From contig NZ_BHXQ01000004.1 in the NCBI RefSeq assembly GCF_003990915.1, positions 62,001 to 126,000 of the forward strand: a stretch of 64,000 bases of DNA. The letters are read 5' to 3'. Under the pieces are notes generated by a model that saw only the letters and a list, made by a program, of their open reading frames with translations, was not told where the DNA came from and searched no databases. The stretch is from Chryseotalea sanaruensis. Its GTDB lineage: Bacteria; Bacteroidota; Bacteroidia; Cytophagales; Cyclobacteriaceae. Made by a program: the position numbers and the translations under genes. Below, one piece after another: positions 9,351-18,560 of this stretch. How positions within the stretch are numbered: the stretch's first letter is position 1; every line of letters begins with the position of its first letter.

Positions 9351-9695
9351 TTAATCTTTAGGCCTTACTTGTTCAGCCAGTTTTTTCGGTGCCACTTCAC
9401 AATATGCCGTAGTTAAAGCATCCACAAGTAAATCTTTCTGCACCTTTTTCATTTCAATCAATGTCCAGCCTTGCTTACCCCATTTATTGTCTAGTGGATA
9501 AATGATTGTTTTATCAGCTGAGAAAAACACGTGCTGATCAATTTCAGAAAGTTTAATGCAAAGTCTTTCATTTTTCTGGTCGTAGGTAGCAAATATCTTT
9601 GCTTTCACCATGAATGAAGTCTTTTCAAAATGTGGCATTTCTGTGGCTTCCGGAAATGAAAGCGCCAGTTTTCTCACGGCATTAATTTTTACCAT
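9351..9695 (-). CDS. MmcQ/YjbR family protein
   Basis: A 114-residue soluble protein of the YjbR (DUF419, MmcQ) family, which adopts a double-wing or CyaY-like fold. Family marks are the N-terminal ALSFPEATE, the KIFATYD segment, and the C-terminal KWGKQGWTLIEM followed by a DALTTAYCEVAPKK helix. The family is often labelled DNA-binding from its fold, but no cellular role is settled. It is convergent with the secreted protein upstream and is a probable single-gene unit. Confidence 0.85.
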   Translation of the reverse strand: MVKINAVRKLALSFPEATEMPHFEKTSFMVKAKIFATYDQKNERLCIKLSEIDQHVFFSADKTIIYPLDNKWGKQGWTLIEMKKVQKDLLVDALTTAYCEVAPKKLAEQVRPKD

Positions 9696-9853
9696 ATTTT
9701 AAGCCATTGTTCTGTTTATTCTTTGAAAAAATGTTTCCGCATAAATCTACATACAAATAAGTAAACGCTACAGAAGCCATTGACCGATCATCTACTTTTC
9801 CAACACTTATCAAGGTCAATCATTTAACTTCAATTTCCAACCAAGTCAATATT

Positions 9854-11746
9854 ATGAAGAAACCTAAACTCATGCTTGCCGTACTGCTATTCTTGCTATG
9901 CTTGATTAACGGATATGCCCAAGACAATACGAATGTACTGGAAGAACTTAAGAAAGTTGCCATCATAGATCAAAAGGTAATGATGCCGATGCGTGATGGC
10001 GTGCGCCTTTCAACCGACATCTATCGACCGAAAGGTGATGGCAAGTATCCGATAATATTCTCACGTACCCCCTATAATTTTAACAGCTACCGCGATGGTG
10101 AGTTGGTAACACGAACTTTGCAAACAGCATTAGATGCTGTACAAAAAGGATACGCTTATATAGTACAAAATGAACGTGGTCGCTTTTTCTCAGAAGGCGA
10201 GTGGGATATTCTGGGTACACCTACTACTGATGGCTATGATGCCTTTACCTGGATGGCAGCACAAAATTGGAGTAATGGAAAAATTGGAACTCTGGGTTGT
10301 TCTTCAACGGCAGAATGGCAAATGGCTGTTGCTGCACTAGAGCATCCTAATCTGGCTGCTATGGTGCCACAGGGTTATGGTGCGGGCGTGGGTCGCATTG
10401 GTAAATTCTACGAACAAGGCAATTGGTTTAGGGGTGGTGCACAACAAATGTTATTTACTGCATGGTTGTATGGAACCCAACACGATGAGTTTAAACCTTC
10501 CTTGCCTTCAAATATTACACAAGAGGATTTACAGCGTATACAACGTTTCTACGACATGGCACCACGTTACCCAAAAGTAGATTGGTCGGTAGGTTTGAAA
10601 CATTTACCAGTGCAGGATATTATCAAAAATGTAAATGGCCCAAAAGGCATATACGAAGACATGATCCGGAGAACACCCAACGATCCGGCATGGTATAAAG
10701 GTGGGTTATATCATGACGACATGCCATTTAACACACCAAGTTTCTGGTTTGTGTCGTGGTACGATGTGTCAAGCAGTCCTAATCTTGCTTTATACAATCA
10801 TGTGCGCAATAATGCGAAAGATGCTGCTGTGCGTGACAATCAATATTTAGTAATTGCACCAACTTTGCATTGTGCTTATACAAGAGCAACTGAAAATACC
10901 ATTGTGGGTGAGCGTAGTGTTGGTGATGCACGTCTTAATTACAACGAGCTTGTTTATGGTTGGTTTGATGTTTGGCTAAAGGGTGAATCAAGCGATGCCT
11001 TGAAAAAAATGCCTAAGGTTAAATACTTTACCATGGGAAGTAACCAATGGCAAAGTGCTGATACCTGGCCACCTGAAAATGCAGTGATGACTACCTACTA
11101 TTTAAACAGCCAGGGTAAAGCAAACACAGGTGCTGGTAACGGAACCTTGAGCACGAAAAAACCAACTAAAGATAATCCGGATACTTTTAAATACGATCCC
11201 ATGAATCCTGTGATGTCGTACGGAGGCAACGTTTGCTGTACTGGAAATGCAGTGCAAGGTGGATCGTTCGATCAGCAGGAAATGGAGAAGCGCGATGACA
11301 TATTGGTGTACACAAGTGAACCACTCACAGAGGGTATAGAAGTAAGCGGATTTATTGAATCTACTTTGTACATATCATCCGATATGAAGGATACTGATTT
11401 TACGATTAAGTTGATTGATGTATATCCGGATGGTAAGGCATATAACCTGGATGAAACCATTCAAAGAGTACGCTACCGCGAGGGCTACACAAAGGAAGTA
11501 TTTATGCAAGCTGACCAGGTGTATAAAGTGGATTTAACACCCATGTCAACCAGCAATTATTTTGAGAAAGGACATCGCATTCGTATTGAAGTATCGAGCA
11601 GCAATTTTCCTCGCTTCGACAGAAACTTAAATACAGGGGGAAATAACTTTGATGAATCAGAAGCGAAGGTGGCTACGAACAGTGTGCATCACGCAGCAAA
11701 ATATTTGAGTAGTATTCGTTTGCCTATTGTTAAAAAGAAGAAGTAA
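9854..11746 (+). CDS. Secreted CocE/NonD-type alpha/beta hydrolase (S15 family)
   Basis: A 630-residue protein with a signal peptide ([20 protein letters not shown] then YAQ). It has the X-Pro dipeptidyl-peptidase / CocE layout: alpha/beta-hydrolase domain with cap, then a C-terminal jelly-roll (about 430-625, ending [16 protein letters not shown]). The likely triad is S150 in [11 protein letters not shown]304 in SWYDVSSS and H339 in APTLHC, with spacing typical of CocE. The residue two after the serine, usually glycine in GxSxG, is threonine here. Relatives act as amino-acid ester hydrolases, glutaryl-acylases or peptidases on small substrates; the substrate cannot be read from sequence. A strong terminator follows, so it is likely monocistronic. 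Confidence 0.85.
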   Translation: MKKPKLMLAVLLFLLCLINGYAQDNTNVLEELKKVAIIDQKVMMPMRDGVRLSTDIYRPKGDGKYPIIFSRTPYNFNSYRDGELVTRTLQTALDAVQKGYAYIVQNERGRFFSEGEWDILGTPTTDGYDAFTWMAAQNWSNGKIGTLGCSSTAEWQMAVAALEHPNLAAMVPQGYGAGVGRIGKFYEQGNWFRGGAQQMLFTAWLYGTQHDEFKPSLPSNITQEDLQRIQRFYDMAPRYPKVDWSVGLKHLPVQDIIKNVNGPKGIYEDMIRRTPNDPAWYKGGLYHDDMPFNTPSFWFVSWYDVSSSPNLALYNHVRNNAKDAAVRDNQYLVIAPTLHCAYTRATENTIVGERSVGDARLNYNELVYGWFDVWLKGESSDALKKMPKVKYFTMGSNQWQSADTWPPENAVMTTYYLNSQGKANTGAGNGTLSTKKPTKDNPDTFKYDPMNPVMSYGGNVCCTGNAVQGGSFDQQEMEKRDDILVYTSEPLTEGIEVSGFIESTLYISSDMKDTDFTIKLIDVYPDGKAYNLDETIQRVRYREGYTKEVFMQADQVYKVDLTPMSTSNYFEKGHRIRIEVSSSNFPRFDRNLNTGGNNFDESEAKVATNSVHHAAKYLSSIRLPIVKKKK

Positions 11747-11780
11747 ATGTTTTCTGAAGAAAACATCTGCACTTAGAAAA

Positions 11781-11815
11781 GATCAGGAGTGATAAGTTCA
11801 CTCCTGATCTTTTTG
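11781..11815 (+). terminator. Rho-independent terminator after the CocE-type hydrolase
   Basis: Perfect 12-bp stem GATCAGGAGTGA (11781-11792) with TCACTCCTGATC (11798-11809), 5-nt loop, followed by TTTTTGTTT. It lies 35 bp after the stop codon. Confidence 0.9.
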
Positions 11816-12010
11816 TTTGATCATATTGCATTTTAAATTGTTATACGGTCTCTTGATAACCGTACTGAATCTTTTTGCTAAGATTTAACACTTACAGTCC
11901 TCGTTGTAATCAGCAGTTCGTCAATAAAAACAAGCCGTTTAAAGATGCAAATGCCTCACCACTCATCCACAATATTTCGTGTATCGTTTAAACAGTAAAA
12001 CCAGTATGCT

Positions 12011-12457
12011 ATGAATACGGAAAAACTATTGTACACAGATGGTCATAAGATCACTGTTACGGATTCAACTTTTAAAGTGAAGAAGAGCCTGTATCATTTG
12101 GAGGGAATTATCCGGCACGATTTCAGGGTAATTCCACCAAGACGTATTCCAGTGCTTGTTATGCTCGCGCTTGGACTTGTCTTTTTAGCCTTGGGTGTTT
12201 TTAACTTGACCCCTGTTAACGCTATACAAAATTTGCAGGTTGGTGAGTATATATTAACAGCACGTTTGCTTTCACTCATCTTCGGAGTTATGATGTTTCT
12301 GGCGGGAATTATTTTTCTGATAATTGAGAGAGAAAAGTATGGCGTGCAAATCGTAACAGCCGAAGGTGAAAAAGAAGTCGTTGTTAGTAAAGAAAGAGAA
12401 TACATCGCCATGATTCACGAAGCCCTTAGTAAAGCGTTGGAAAAATGGAGATTTTAG
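12011..12457 (+). CDS. DUF6232 family membrane protein
   Basis: A 148-residue protein with the DUF6232 pattern: a short N-terminal beta segment (LYTDGHKITVTDSTFKVKKS then YHLEGI), two adjacent transmembrane helices (about 47-67 and 83-104, the second with GVMMFLAGIIFLII), and a cytosolic beta/alpha tail ending in a helix (IHEALSKALEKW). The family is uncharacterised. It is flanked on both sides by terminator hairpins and so forms its own transcription unit. Confidence 0.75.
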   Translation: MNTEKLLYTDGHKITVTDSTFKVKKSLYHLEGIIRHDFRVIPPRRIPVLVMLALGLVFLALGVFNLTPVNAIQNLQVGEYILTARLLSLIFGVMMFLAGIIFLIIEREKYGVQIVTAEGEKEVVVSKEREYIAMIHEALSKALEKWRF

Positions 12458-12474
12458 ATTCTCTATCTAAAATA

Positions 12475-12505
12475 AAAAACCGGAGTAATCCGGTTTTTAT
12501 TTTTT
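12475..12505 (+). terminator. Rho-independent terminator after the DUF6232 gene
   Basis: Stem AAAAACCGGA (12475-12484) with TCCGGTTTTT (12489-12498), loop GTAA, then ATTTTTTAT. It sits between convergent genes and can work in both directions, also ending the DUF5686 transcript. Confidence 0.85.
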
Positions 12506-12536
12506 ATGAATAATCGATGTGTTACTGAAATAATTT

Positions 12537-15035
12537 CTAATAACTCCAATCCAGTTTCCAGGTATCAATAATATCAAATGATAATTTAAAACCTGAGGTA
12601 GGTTTTAGATTATTAGATTGTCCGATAATACCGTAAACGCCTAATCGTAGTCTTCTTCGAGGTCCTAACTTAAATATACGCTCAAGGCCACCAAAAATCT
12701 CCTGATGACGAAAGTTGCTCTCTTGTATCCACATAGCCCCTGCACCGGCAACAGTTCTTATTTTGGTTTTTTTGATTAATGGAATATTATTGATCATGGC
12801 GCCATTGAAATGATGGATGTAGTGTGCTTCTAAAAACCAGTTAGTGGTAGTAAGTGAAGTGTCTAATAATTGAAAGGAGTGTAACGGCTCGGAATACAAG
12901 ACTGGGTCTGCCTGTCTGAAACGTTTTATATCGATATCAGGAAGCTCTTTTGTGTTAACAAACCTGCCTGCCTGAAATGTGTACCTTGAATCACCAAGTG
13001 TGCCTAAAAGTAAATTTTGCTGAACGGAAAATTCTATGTAGTCGAAATCAACATCACTTCCGAAAATATAATCCCAACCCTTTTTATGATTAAAAGTAAA
13101 TGTTGGGTATTTGCTACCTAATACAACTTTACGTGTTGGCTCGGTCATGTATTGTTGACCAGGTGTATAGGAAATTGTGGTGTTAGATATAAATGCCTGG
13201 TAATTATTAAAAATGAGTGGATCACCCTGTTCATAGATGTCATCAATTATTGACGTTGCATTTAATGAATCGATAGGTTTTCGATTGGCAAAGCCCCACT
13301 GTGATCTTACATAAAAACCATTGAAAAGTTCTCTTCTGTAAAAAATGTCAGCGTGCTCGTGTAAAATGTAATTGGCAATTTTTAACTGGTTTAAGTACGC
13401 ATCAAAGGGATAGATGGTGTAAAAGGATCTTCCTACAAATCCACCCAGATCACCTAAGTGGTATGGATCATGTCTCCACCATGCATTTACGTTTCCTTGA
13501 ATGTCTTTATTCTTAAAACCTACATTAACAGAGCCGTTTATCCAAAGTGTTCTGTCATTTTCATATCTACGAAAATAACTGCCATAAGGGCCAAGTCGAA
13601 AGCCACCAACAACTGCAAAATCAATAAGACTGAGTAATGAGGCTATGTTGACTGAACTTTTCTTATTCCCATTTCTAAAGCCAACTCCGTGGTATAAAAC
13701 TTCACCGATAGTTACTTTATTAAATTTTGCATTAATAGAGTCGATATAGCGCTTACTGCTCCTTACTGCTTCAATACTATCACGGAGGGCAATTAACTTT
13801 TTCTCATCAGCAGAGAGTGCTTCAGGGCGAGCTTGATTCCAGTAACTTGAATCTTTTTTATAAGCATCTTTTGTTATGACGGAAACCTCATTGCCAAAAA
13901 ATCGCTCTGGGAAGGCAACGTCTTTTTCGTAGTTTGAATAGGCAAGAATGGTTTTCCCTTTAAAAATTCTTTCACTTGCTTTTGTTTCGTACGTAAATTC
14001 TTGCCTTGTTGGAATCCACCAGCCTTCACTTATCTCTTCGTAATTCTGTTTAATAATGAAGAGATCATAAAATTTTAACCCACCCTTTTCAATGGTAAAC
14101 TCAAGGCGATTAATATTCCAAGTGCTATCATTTACGTACAAAAATCCATTAACAGTTGCGTCACCACTTTTTCTTGGAATGACTTTTATTTTATAAACCA
14201 CCTTTTCATTTTCTTTCAAAACAGCATCTAGTTTATACTTGTATGATAGTATGGCTGTTCTGCTAATAGGAGAGATAAGTGGTATTTCAGAAATTCCCTT
14301 CATATCAACAAGGTTATGATAGAAATTGAAATCAGCTTGACTAAATATAGGTATGTACAAACCTGCTTTACTGCCATATAATTTATAGGCTGTTCTTTCT
14401 TCTTTATAGTTGTCGGGGTATTTATAATTTAGCGTGAGTTGCATTTCCACTAAATTGATTTGCATTAATCTGGCTTCTTCTTGCTTGCGCGCTTCTTCGA
14501 GAGGATCTTTTGTTGGATCTATTTTAGAAATTTCATCAGCTGGATTTTGTTGTGTTGATTTTTTCTTTTTGTCAGATTGCTCCAAAGCACGCACGTAGAT
14601 GTTTGTCTTGTAGCTTTTAACCTGTGTCAGGTGCTTTTCTTTATTGTCGATTACAGATTGTATAATTTCAAAAGCAGGATCACGCCTGCTGGCCCTAATC
14701 ACTAGTTCGTTAAGTTGGGTGCTTGAGGTTTGCAACTTTATATTTTTAATCAACTCGCTATCAGCCACAGTAATAACAAAGGCCTGCGACTCATAACCAA
14801 CACAAGAAACGGCAACATGATAAATGCCGGTATTCATTAGCATAAAATACTTGCCTTGCATATTAGTTGTAGTGCCCGAGTTTAACTCTCTTATAAAAAT
14901 GGTGGCGTATGGAACAGGCTGATTATTTTCATCTGTGATTGAACCGCTAATACTTTGACCCAAGCTATTTAAAGATAGGCAGAGCATGATGCTACTGTAC
15001 AGTAGTTGATGATATTTGAGGGAACCTTGTCTCAA
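12537..15035 (-). CDS. DUF5686 protein with CarboxypepD_reg-like N-domain (outer-membrane)
   Basis: An 832-residue exported protein. After the signal peptide (core LLYSSIMLCLSLNSLGQ) comes a carboxypeptidase-regulatory-like beta-sandwich (about 30-110; ISGSITDENNQPVPYATIFI) of the kind found at the start of Bacteroidota outer-membrane receptors. The remainder is DUF5686, with alternating strands and a C-terminal end in aromatic residues (TWKLDWSY) typical of an outer-membrane beta-barrel. There is no plug domain, so it is not a classical TonB receptor. Family members are common in the phylum and of unknown function. A Lys/Gln-rich low-complexity stretch (about 155-185) separates the N-domain from the rest. 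It appears to be a single-gene unit. Confidence 0.88.
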   Translation of the reverse strand: MRQGSLKYHQLLYSSIMLCLSLNSLGQSISGSITDENNQPVPYATIFIRELNSGTTTNMQGKYFMLMNTGIYHVAVSCVGYESQAFVITVADSELIKNIKLQTSSTQLNELVIRASRRDPAFEIIQSVIDNKEKHLTQVKSYKTNIYVRALEQSDKKKKSTQQNPADEISKIDPTKDPLEEARKQEEARLMQINLVEMQLTLNYKYPDNYKEERTAYKLYGSKAGLYIPIFSQADFNFYHNLVDMKGISEIPLISPISRTAILSYKYKLDAVLKENEKVVYKIKVIPRKSGDATVNGFLYVNDSTWNINRLEFTIEKGGLKFYDLFIIKQNYEEISEGWWIPTRQEFTYETKASERIFKGKTILAYSNYEKDVAFPERFFGNEVSVITKDAYKKDSSYWNQARPEALSADEKKLIALRDSIEAVRSSKRYIDSINAKFNKVTIGEVLYHGVGFRNGNKKSSVNIASLLSLIDFAVVGGFRLGPYGSYFRRYENDRTLWINGSVNVGFKNKDIQGNVNAWWRHDPYHLGDLGGFVGRSFYTIYPFDAYLNQLKIANYILHEHADIFYRRELFNGFYVRSQWGFANRKPIDSLNATSIIDDIYEQGDPLIFNNYQAFISNTTISYTPGQQYMTEPTRKVVLGSKYPTFTFNHKKGWDYIFGSDVDFDYIEFSVQQNLLLGTLGDSRYTFQAGRFVNTKELPDIDIKRFRQADPVLYSEPLHSFQLLDTSLTTTNWFLEAHYIHHFNGAMINNIPLIKKTKIRTVAGAGAMWIQESNFRHQEIFGGLERIFKLGPRRRLRLGVYGIIGQSNNLKPTSGFKLSFDIIDTWKLDWSY

Positions 15036-15384
15036 AGGATATAGGGATAGTTAATTTATTGCTTTGCATGAGTAAGGTTATTGCATTATCAACTTCCTGC
15101 ATTTACAAAGCTGTTAGATCATTTGCTTTGATAATACTCACTCTACGCAGCGCGCATTTACCTTTCCTTCCCGACTGCACATACCTTGACAATGTATATA
15201 AATGGATAAACACATCTTATATTGTGTGAGGCATGATTTTTTTCTTCTGGTAATTGTTTGGCAACTAATCTTGACAGGGAATTCCTTAATGGTCTGATCT
15301 TACATTTACGCAGTTTGAATTTTTAAATCAGCGTATTCAAATATCAATTAGAAGATTGAAAGTTTCTAAGAGATACTAAAAGTA
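15036..15384. other. About 350-bp spacer without recognised gene
   Basis: The region lies between the DUF5686 start and the tRNA terminator, and should hold the promoter of the DUF5686 gene on the minus strand. I see no open frame with protein features, no RNA fold that I recognise and no strong repeat. Confidence 0.5.
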
Positions 15385-15408
15385 AAAGACCAGAGATCTC
15401 TGGTCTTT
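15385..15408 (-). terminator. Terminator of the tRNA-Arg transcript
   Basis: A 24-bp perfect palindrome with arms AAAGACCAGAGA and TCTCTGGTCTTT. On the minus strand it is followed by TTTTACTTTTA. It starts 21 bp beyond the tRNA 3' end. Confidence 0.8.
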
Positions 15409-15428
15409 CAAGTAACAATATAATTAAG

Positions 15429-15500
15429 TAGTCTCACCCAGAATCGAACTGGGATCAAAAGTTTAGGAAACTTCTATTCTATCCGTTGAACTATGAGACC
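15429..15500 (-). tRNA. tRNA-Arg (anticodon CCT)
   Basis: On the minus strand the sequence folds as a cloverleaf. The acceptor stem is GGTCTCA with TGAGACT (seven pairs, one G-T). The D arm is GTTC...GAAT. The anticodon stem is GAAGT/ACTTT around loop TTCCTAA, giving anticodon CCT (reads AGG, arginine). The T arm is CCCAG-TTCGATT-CTGGG. The discriminator base is A and no CCA is encoded. It lies 22 bp after hflX on the same strand and may be processed from a common transcript. Confidence 0.95.
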
Positions 15501-15522
15501 ATTAGAATGCAAAAATATAAAA

Positions 15523-16731
15523 CTAAGTGGGTTGATCAGCTTCGGGATTATTAATAAATGAAAATTCATATCCATCTGTGATATAGTTAGGATAAAACTG
15601 CAGATGTTTCTTCTTCACCTCTTCAAACAGAAGTTGCTTCAACGCAGCAATGTTCAGCTTTTTGGCTGCCGCAATAAATATGATGTGTTCGAAGCCCATT
15701 TGTCTGTAATAGCCCTTAGCTGCTTCTTCATCAAAATCAGGTCGCTGCTCTTTTAGTATATCTACTTTGTTTAACACTAATACCACCGGTATGGAACCAG
15801 CATTAAGTTCAGCCAATGTTTTGGACACGACTTCAATATGGTTTTCATGATAAGGATGAGATACATCTACAACGTGTAGTATAATATCTGCCTCTCTTAC
15901 CTCGTCCAAAGTAGATTTAAATGATTCAATTAAGTGATGAGGTAACTTGCGGATAAAACCTACAGTATCCGAAAGTAAAAAGGGGATTGTTCCTAAATTG
16001 ATTTTACGCACCGTAGCATCTACTGTAGCAAAGAGTTTATTCTCGGCTAGCACATCTGATCCAGAAAGCAAATTCATTAATGTTGATTTACCCGCATTGG
16101 TATAACCGGCAATAGCTACCCGCACTATGTTCTGCCGAGATTTGCGTTGGGTAGCATGCTGACTTTCAATCTTTTTCAGTTTCTCCTTTAAAAGAGATAT
16201 CTGGTCGCGAATAATACGTCTGTCTGTTTCAATTTCTCGTTCACCTGCTCCCCCCCTTGTCCCTGTACCACCTCGTTGGCGCTCCAAGTGAGTCCACATA
16301 CGGGTAAGGCGTGGAAGTAAGTATTGGTTTCGGGCAAGTTCTACTTGTGTTCTGGCTTGGGAGGTCTGGGCTCTACGCAGAAAAATGTCTAGTATCAACA
16401 AGCTCCTGTCATAAATACGCACTTTAGCTTCCTCATCTTTTGGGTTCAGTTCCTTCTCCAGGTTCCGGAGTTGAGATGGGCTTAGGTCATCATCAAAGAT
16501 TACATGATTAGCAGGTAGTGCACGCACATATTCTTTCAATTCCTCCAGCTTTCCTTTACCGATAAAGAATTTGCCATCCGGCTTTTCCAGATTCTGGATA
16601 AGTCTTTTGCCGGTTTTAATTCCTGCAGTCTCAGCTAAAAAGGCCAGTTCGTGCAAATGCTCTTCAACAAGTTCCGGGTGTCGGCTGTTACCTAAAGCAA
16701 CGAGTACTGCAGTGTTTTGTTTTTCAGTCAT
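15523..16731 (-). CDS. hflX: GTPase HflX
   Basis: A ribosome-associated GTPase that splits stalled or stressed ribosomes in other bacteria. The 402-residue protein has the N-terminal HflX domain (about 20-190), including the glycine-rich segment before ETDRR that replaces the usual GPGE (here GGAGEREIETDRR). The G domain follows, with P-loop GYTNAGKST (K215), switch II DTVGFI and NKVD. A short C-terminal extension ends at YEFSFINN. The ATG start is at 16729-16731. It is divergent from the polysaccharide operon and lies upstream of tRNA-Arg. Confidence 0.95.
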   Translation of the reverse strand: MTEKQNTAVLVALGNSRHPELVEEHLHELAFLAETAGIKTGKRLIQNLEKPDGKFFIGKGKLEELKEYVRALPANHVIFDDDLSPSQLRNLEKELNPKDEEAKVRIYDRSLLILDIFLRRAQTSQARTQVELARNQYLLPRLTRMWTHLERQRGGTGTRGGAGEREIETDRRIIRDQISLLKEKLKKIESQHATQRKSRQNIVRVAIAGYTNAGKSTLMNLLSGSDVLAENKLFATVDATVRKINLGTIPFLLSDTVGFIRKLPHHLIESFKSTLDEVREADIILHVVDVSHPYHENHIEVVSKTLAELNAGSIPVVLVLNKVDILKEQRPDFDEEAAKGYYRQMGFEHIIFIAAAKKLNIAALKQLLFEEVKKKHLQFYPNYITDGYEFSFINNPEADQPT

Positions 16732-16772
16732 TTATAAATGGTGCGAAATAAACGGAAAAAAAGTATAGCTGG

Positions 16773-16803
16773 TTTCACTACAGGTTACTTTTTCTTAGAT
16801 TTG
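16773..16803 (+). promoter_or_regulatory. Promoter of the polysaccharide operon
   Basis: TAGATTTG (16796-16803) is an exact TAnnTTTG -7 element. TTTC at 16773-16776, one base from the TTTG -33 consensus, lies 19 bp before it, which is the Bacteroidota spacing. Transcription would start near 16809, leaving a leader of about 70 nt before the glycosyltransferase ATG. Confidence 0.6.
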
Positions 16804-16811
16804 TAGTATTA

Positions 16812-16871
16812 ATGTCTATAAATGTGCTTAAACGATTTTTTCGACTGACCATCGAGACTTCGTTGCTTTGA
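16812..16871 (+). CDS. Possible 19-codon leader ORF before the polysaccharide operon
   Basis: An ATG at 16812 opens MSINVLKRFFRLTIETSLL and stops with TGA at 16869-16871, 10 bp before the glycosyltransferase start. It begins within a few bases of the predicted transcription start, so it would be nearly leaderless. There is no codon run suggesting attenuation, and translation is unproven. It is listed because its stop abuts the first operon gene. Confidence 0.2.
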   Translation: MSINVLKRFFRLTIETSLL

Positions 16872-16881
16872 TCAGGGGCCT

Positions 16882-17994
16882 ATGAAAGTTGCTGTCGTGT
16901 TAAACACCTCCTGGAATATTTACAATTTCAGGCTAAATTTTATCAAATCTTTGCTGGCTGAAGGACATGAAGTTCATACCATAGCTCCAAACGATGATTA
17001 TACCCATTTTTTAACTGAAATAGGTTGTACCCATCACAATGTAAAAATGGACAGTCGTGGAGCTAATCCCATTAAAGACCTAGGATTACTTATAGAATTA
17101 TGGGCCATTTACCGAAGGCTAAAGCCAGAGGTAGTGCTTCATTTTACCATAAAACCTAACGTTTACGGCACCCTAGCAGCAGCTATGCTGGGTATTCCAT
17201 CAGTAAATAATGTGTGCGGTTTAGGCACAGTTTTTTTAAAAGACAATCTGGTTTCAAAAATTGCAATTGGGCTTTATAAAATCAGCTTTCGCTACCCTTC
17301 AAAAATATTCTTTCAAAACCCTGACGACCTCAAACTTTTCGTGTCAAGAAAATTAGTTGCTGCACAAAAAGCCGATATTGTTCCGGGTTCGGGTATTAAC
17401 CTTGAGCATTTCATGCCTGCTGATTTTCAGCGGAATGAGACTTTTACTTTTTTAATGATTTCAAGGCTTATAACTGATAAAGGTGTTTTGGAGTATGTCG
17501 ATGCAATTCAACGCTTTAAACAGCAAGGACTTAAAGCAAAATTCCAGGTACTTGGTGCAATTGATCCACAACACAAAAGAGGTATAAATGAAAAAACAAT
17601 TGCAAAATGGATTGAAGAAGGCACTTTTGAATATTTGGGAACTACCAACGATGTGCGTCAATTTATCCAGGCAGCAGATTGTGTAGTTTTACCTTCTTAT
17701 AGAGAAGGCACCCCCAGGACACTTCTTGAAGCAGCGAGTTCTGCTAAACCGATAATTGCAACTGATGTTCCTGGTTGTAACCATGTGGTAGAGAACAATA
17801 TCAATGGTTTGCTTTGTAAAATAAAGGATGAAAAAGATCTTGCAAACAAAATGGTTCAGATGCATGCCATGGATGATTCGAAACTTAAGGCTTTTGGCCA
17901 AAATGGCCGTGTAAAAATGGAGCGTCAGTTTGATGAAAAATTAGTGATCAACAAGTATCTTGCTGAGCTGAAAATCATACAAATTGCATCCTAA
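16882..17994 (+). CDS. Glycosyltransferase family 4
   Basis: A 370-residue GT-B enzyme that transfers a sugar from a nucleotide donor, presumably onto the lipid-linked polysaccharide precursor made by this operon. The N-terminal Rossmann half has a glycosyltransferase-4-like opening (NTSWNIYNFRLNFIKSLLAE). The C-terminal half has the GT4 donor-binding pattern, with MISRLITDKGVLEYVDA and the E-x7-E region SYREGTPRTLLEAA. No signal peptide is seen and it is probably peripheral to the inner membrane. It is the first gene of the operon and its 3' end overlaps the epimerase start by 11 bp. Sugar specificity cannot be told. Confidence 0.9.
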   Translation: MKVAVVLNTSWNIYNFRLNFIKSLLAEGHEVHTIAPNDDYTHFLTEIGCTHHNVKMDSRGANPIKDLGLLIELWAIYRRLKPEVVLHFTIKPNVYGTLAAAMLGIPSVNNVCGLGTVFLKDNLVSKIAIGLYKISFRYPSKIFFQNPDDLKLFVSRKLVAAQKADIVPGSGINLEHFMPADFQRNETFTFLMISRLITDKGVLEYVDAIQRFKQQGLKAKFQVLGAIDPQHKRGINEKTIAKWIEEGTFEYLGTTNDVRQFIQAADCVVLPSYREGTPRTLLEAASSAKPIIATDVPGCNHVVENNINGLLCKIKDEKDLANKMVQMHAMDDSKLKAFGQNGRVKMERQFDEKLVINKYLAELKIIQIAS

Positions 17995-18541
17995 CGTATC
18001 TTTTATTGAAACTGGCATAGCCGGACTTATTCAAATTGAGCCAAAGCTTTTCCTTGATGAGAGAGGCTATTTTCTCGAAAGCTATCGAGATGATTGGTTA
18101 ATTAATATTGATCCAGACATTCAATTTGTTCAAGAGAACCAATCGTTTTCTAAAAAGGGTGTAATCCGAGGGCTCCATTTCCAGTTGCCGCCTTTTGCGC
18201 AGGCTAAGCTTGTAAGGGTTATTTCAGGTAAAGTACTTGATGTCGTTGTAGATTTGAGAAGAGATTCTGCAACGTTTGCTAAAACCTATAGCCTGGTGCT
18301 TGATAGTGAAAAACAAAACCAATTGTTTGTACCAGAAGGGTTTGCACACGGCCTGGCAGCGCTAGAAGACAGTATTTTTTTCTACAAATGCAGTAAGGTG
18401 TACAATAAGGAATTTGAACGTGGACTATTGTGGAATGATCCCGATTTGAAAATAAAGTGGCCTTTCGATGAACCAATAATTTCAGAAAAGGACACATACC
18501 TCCATACATTACAAGAGTTAATTAGAAATTCAGTAATTTAA
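17984..18541 (+). CDS. rfbC: dTDP-4-dehydrorhamnose 3,5-epimerase-like (RmlC family)
   Basis: A 185-residue cupin epimerase of nucleotide-sugar synthesis. It has the RmlC order: IEPKLFLDERGYFLESY near the N-terminus, VIRGLHFQLPPFAQAKLVRV with the catalytic histidine, and VPEGFAHGLAAL. The start is TTG at 17984 inside the end of the upstream gene; a stop lies in frame four codons before it and no ATG is available, so translational coupling is likely. RmlA, B and D are not in the window, so the substrate (dTDP-rhamnose or a related deoxysugar) is an inference. Confidence 0.9.
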   Translation: MHPNVSFIETGIAGLIQIEPKLFLDERGYFLESYRDDWLINIDPDIQFVQENQSFSKKGVIRGLHFQLPPFAQAKLVRVISGKVLDVVVDLRRDSATFAKTYSLVLDSEKQNQLFVPEGFAHGLAALEDSIFFYKCSKVYNKEFERGLLWNDPDLKIKWPFDEPIISEKDTYLHTLQELIRNSVI

Positions 18542-18560
18542 CTGCTAAATCAAAGCGCCT

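Noticed and set aside
12094-12411. 105-codon open frame on the minus strand
   Set aside because: It is the antisense shadow of the DUF6232 gene, whose helices and family pattern are clear.
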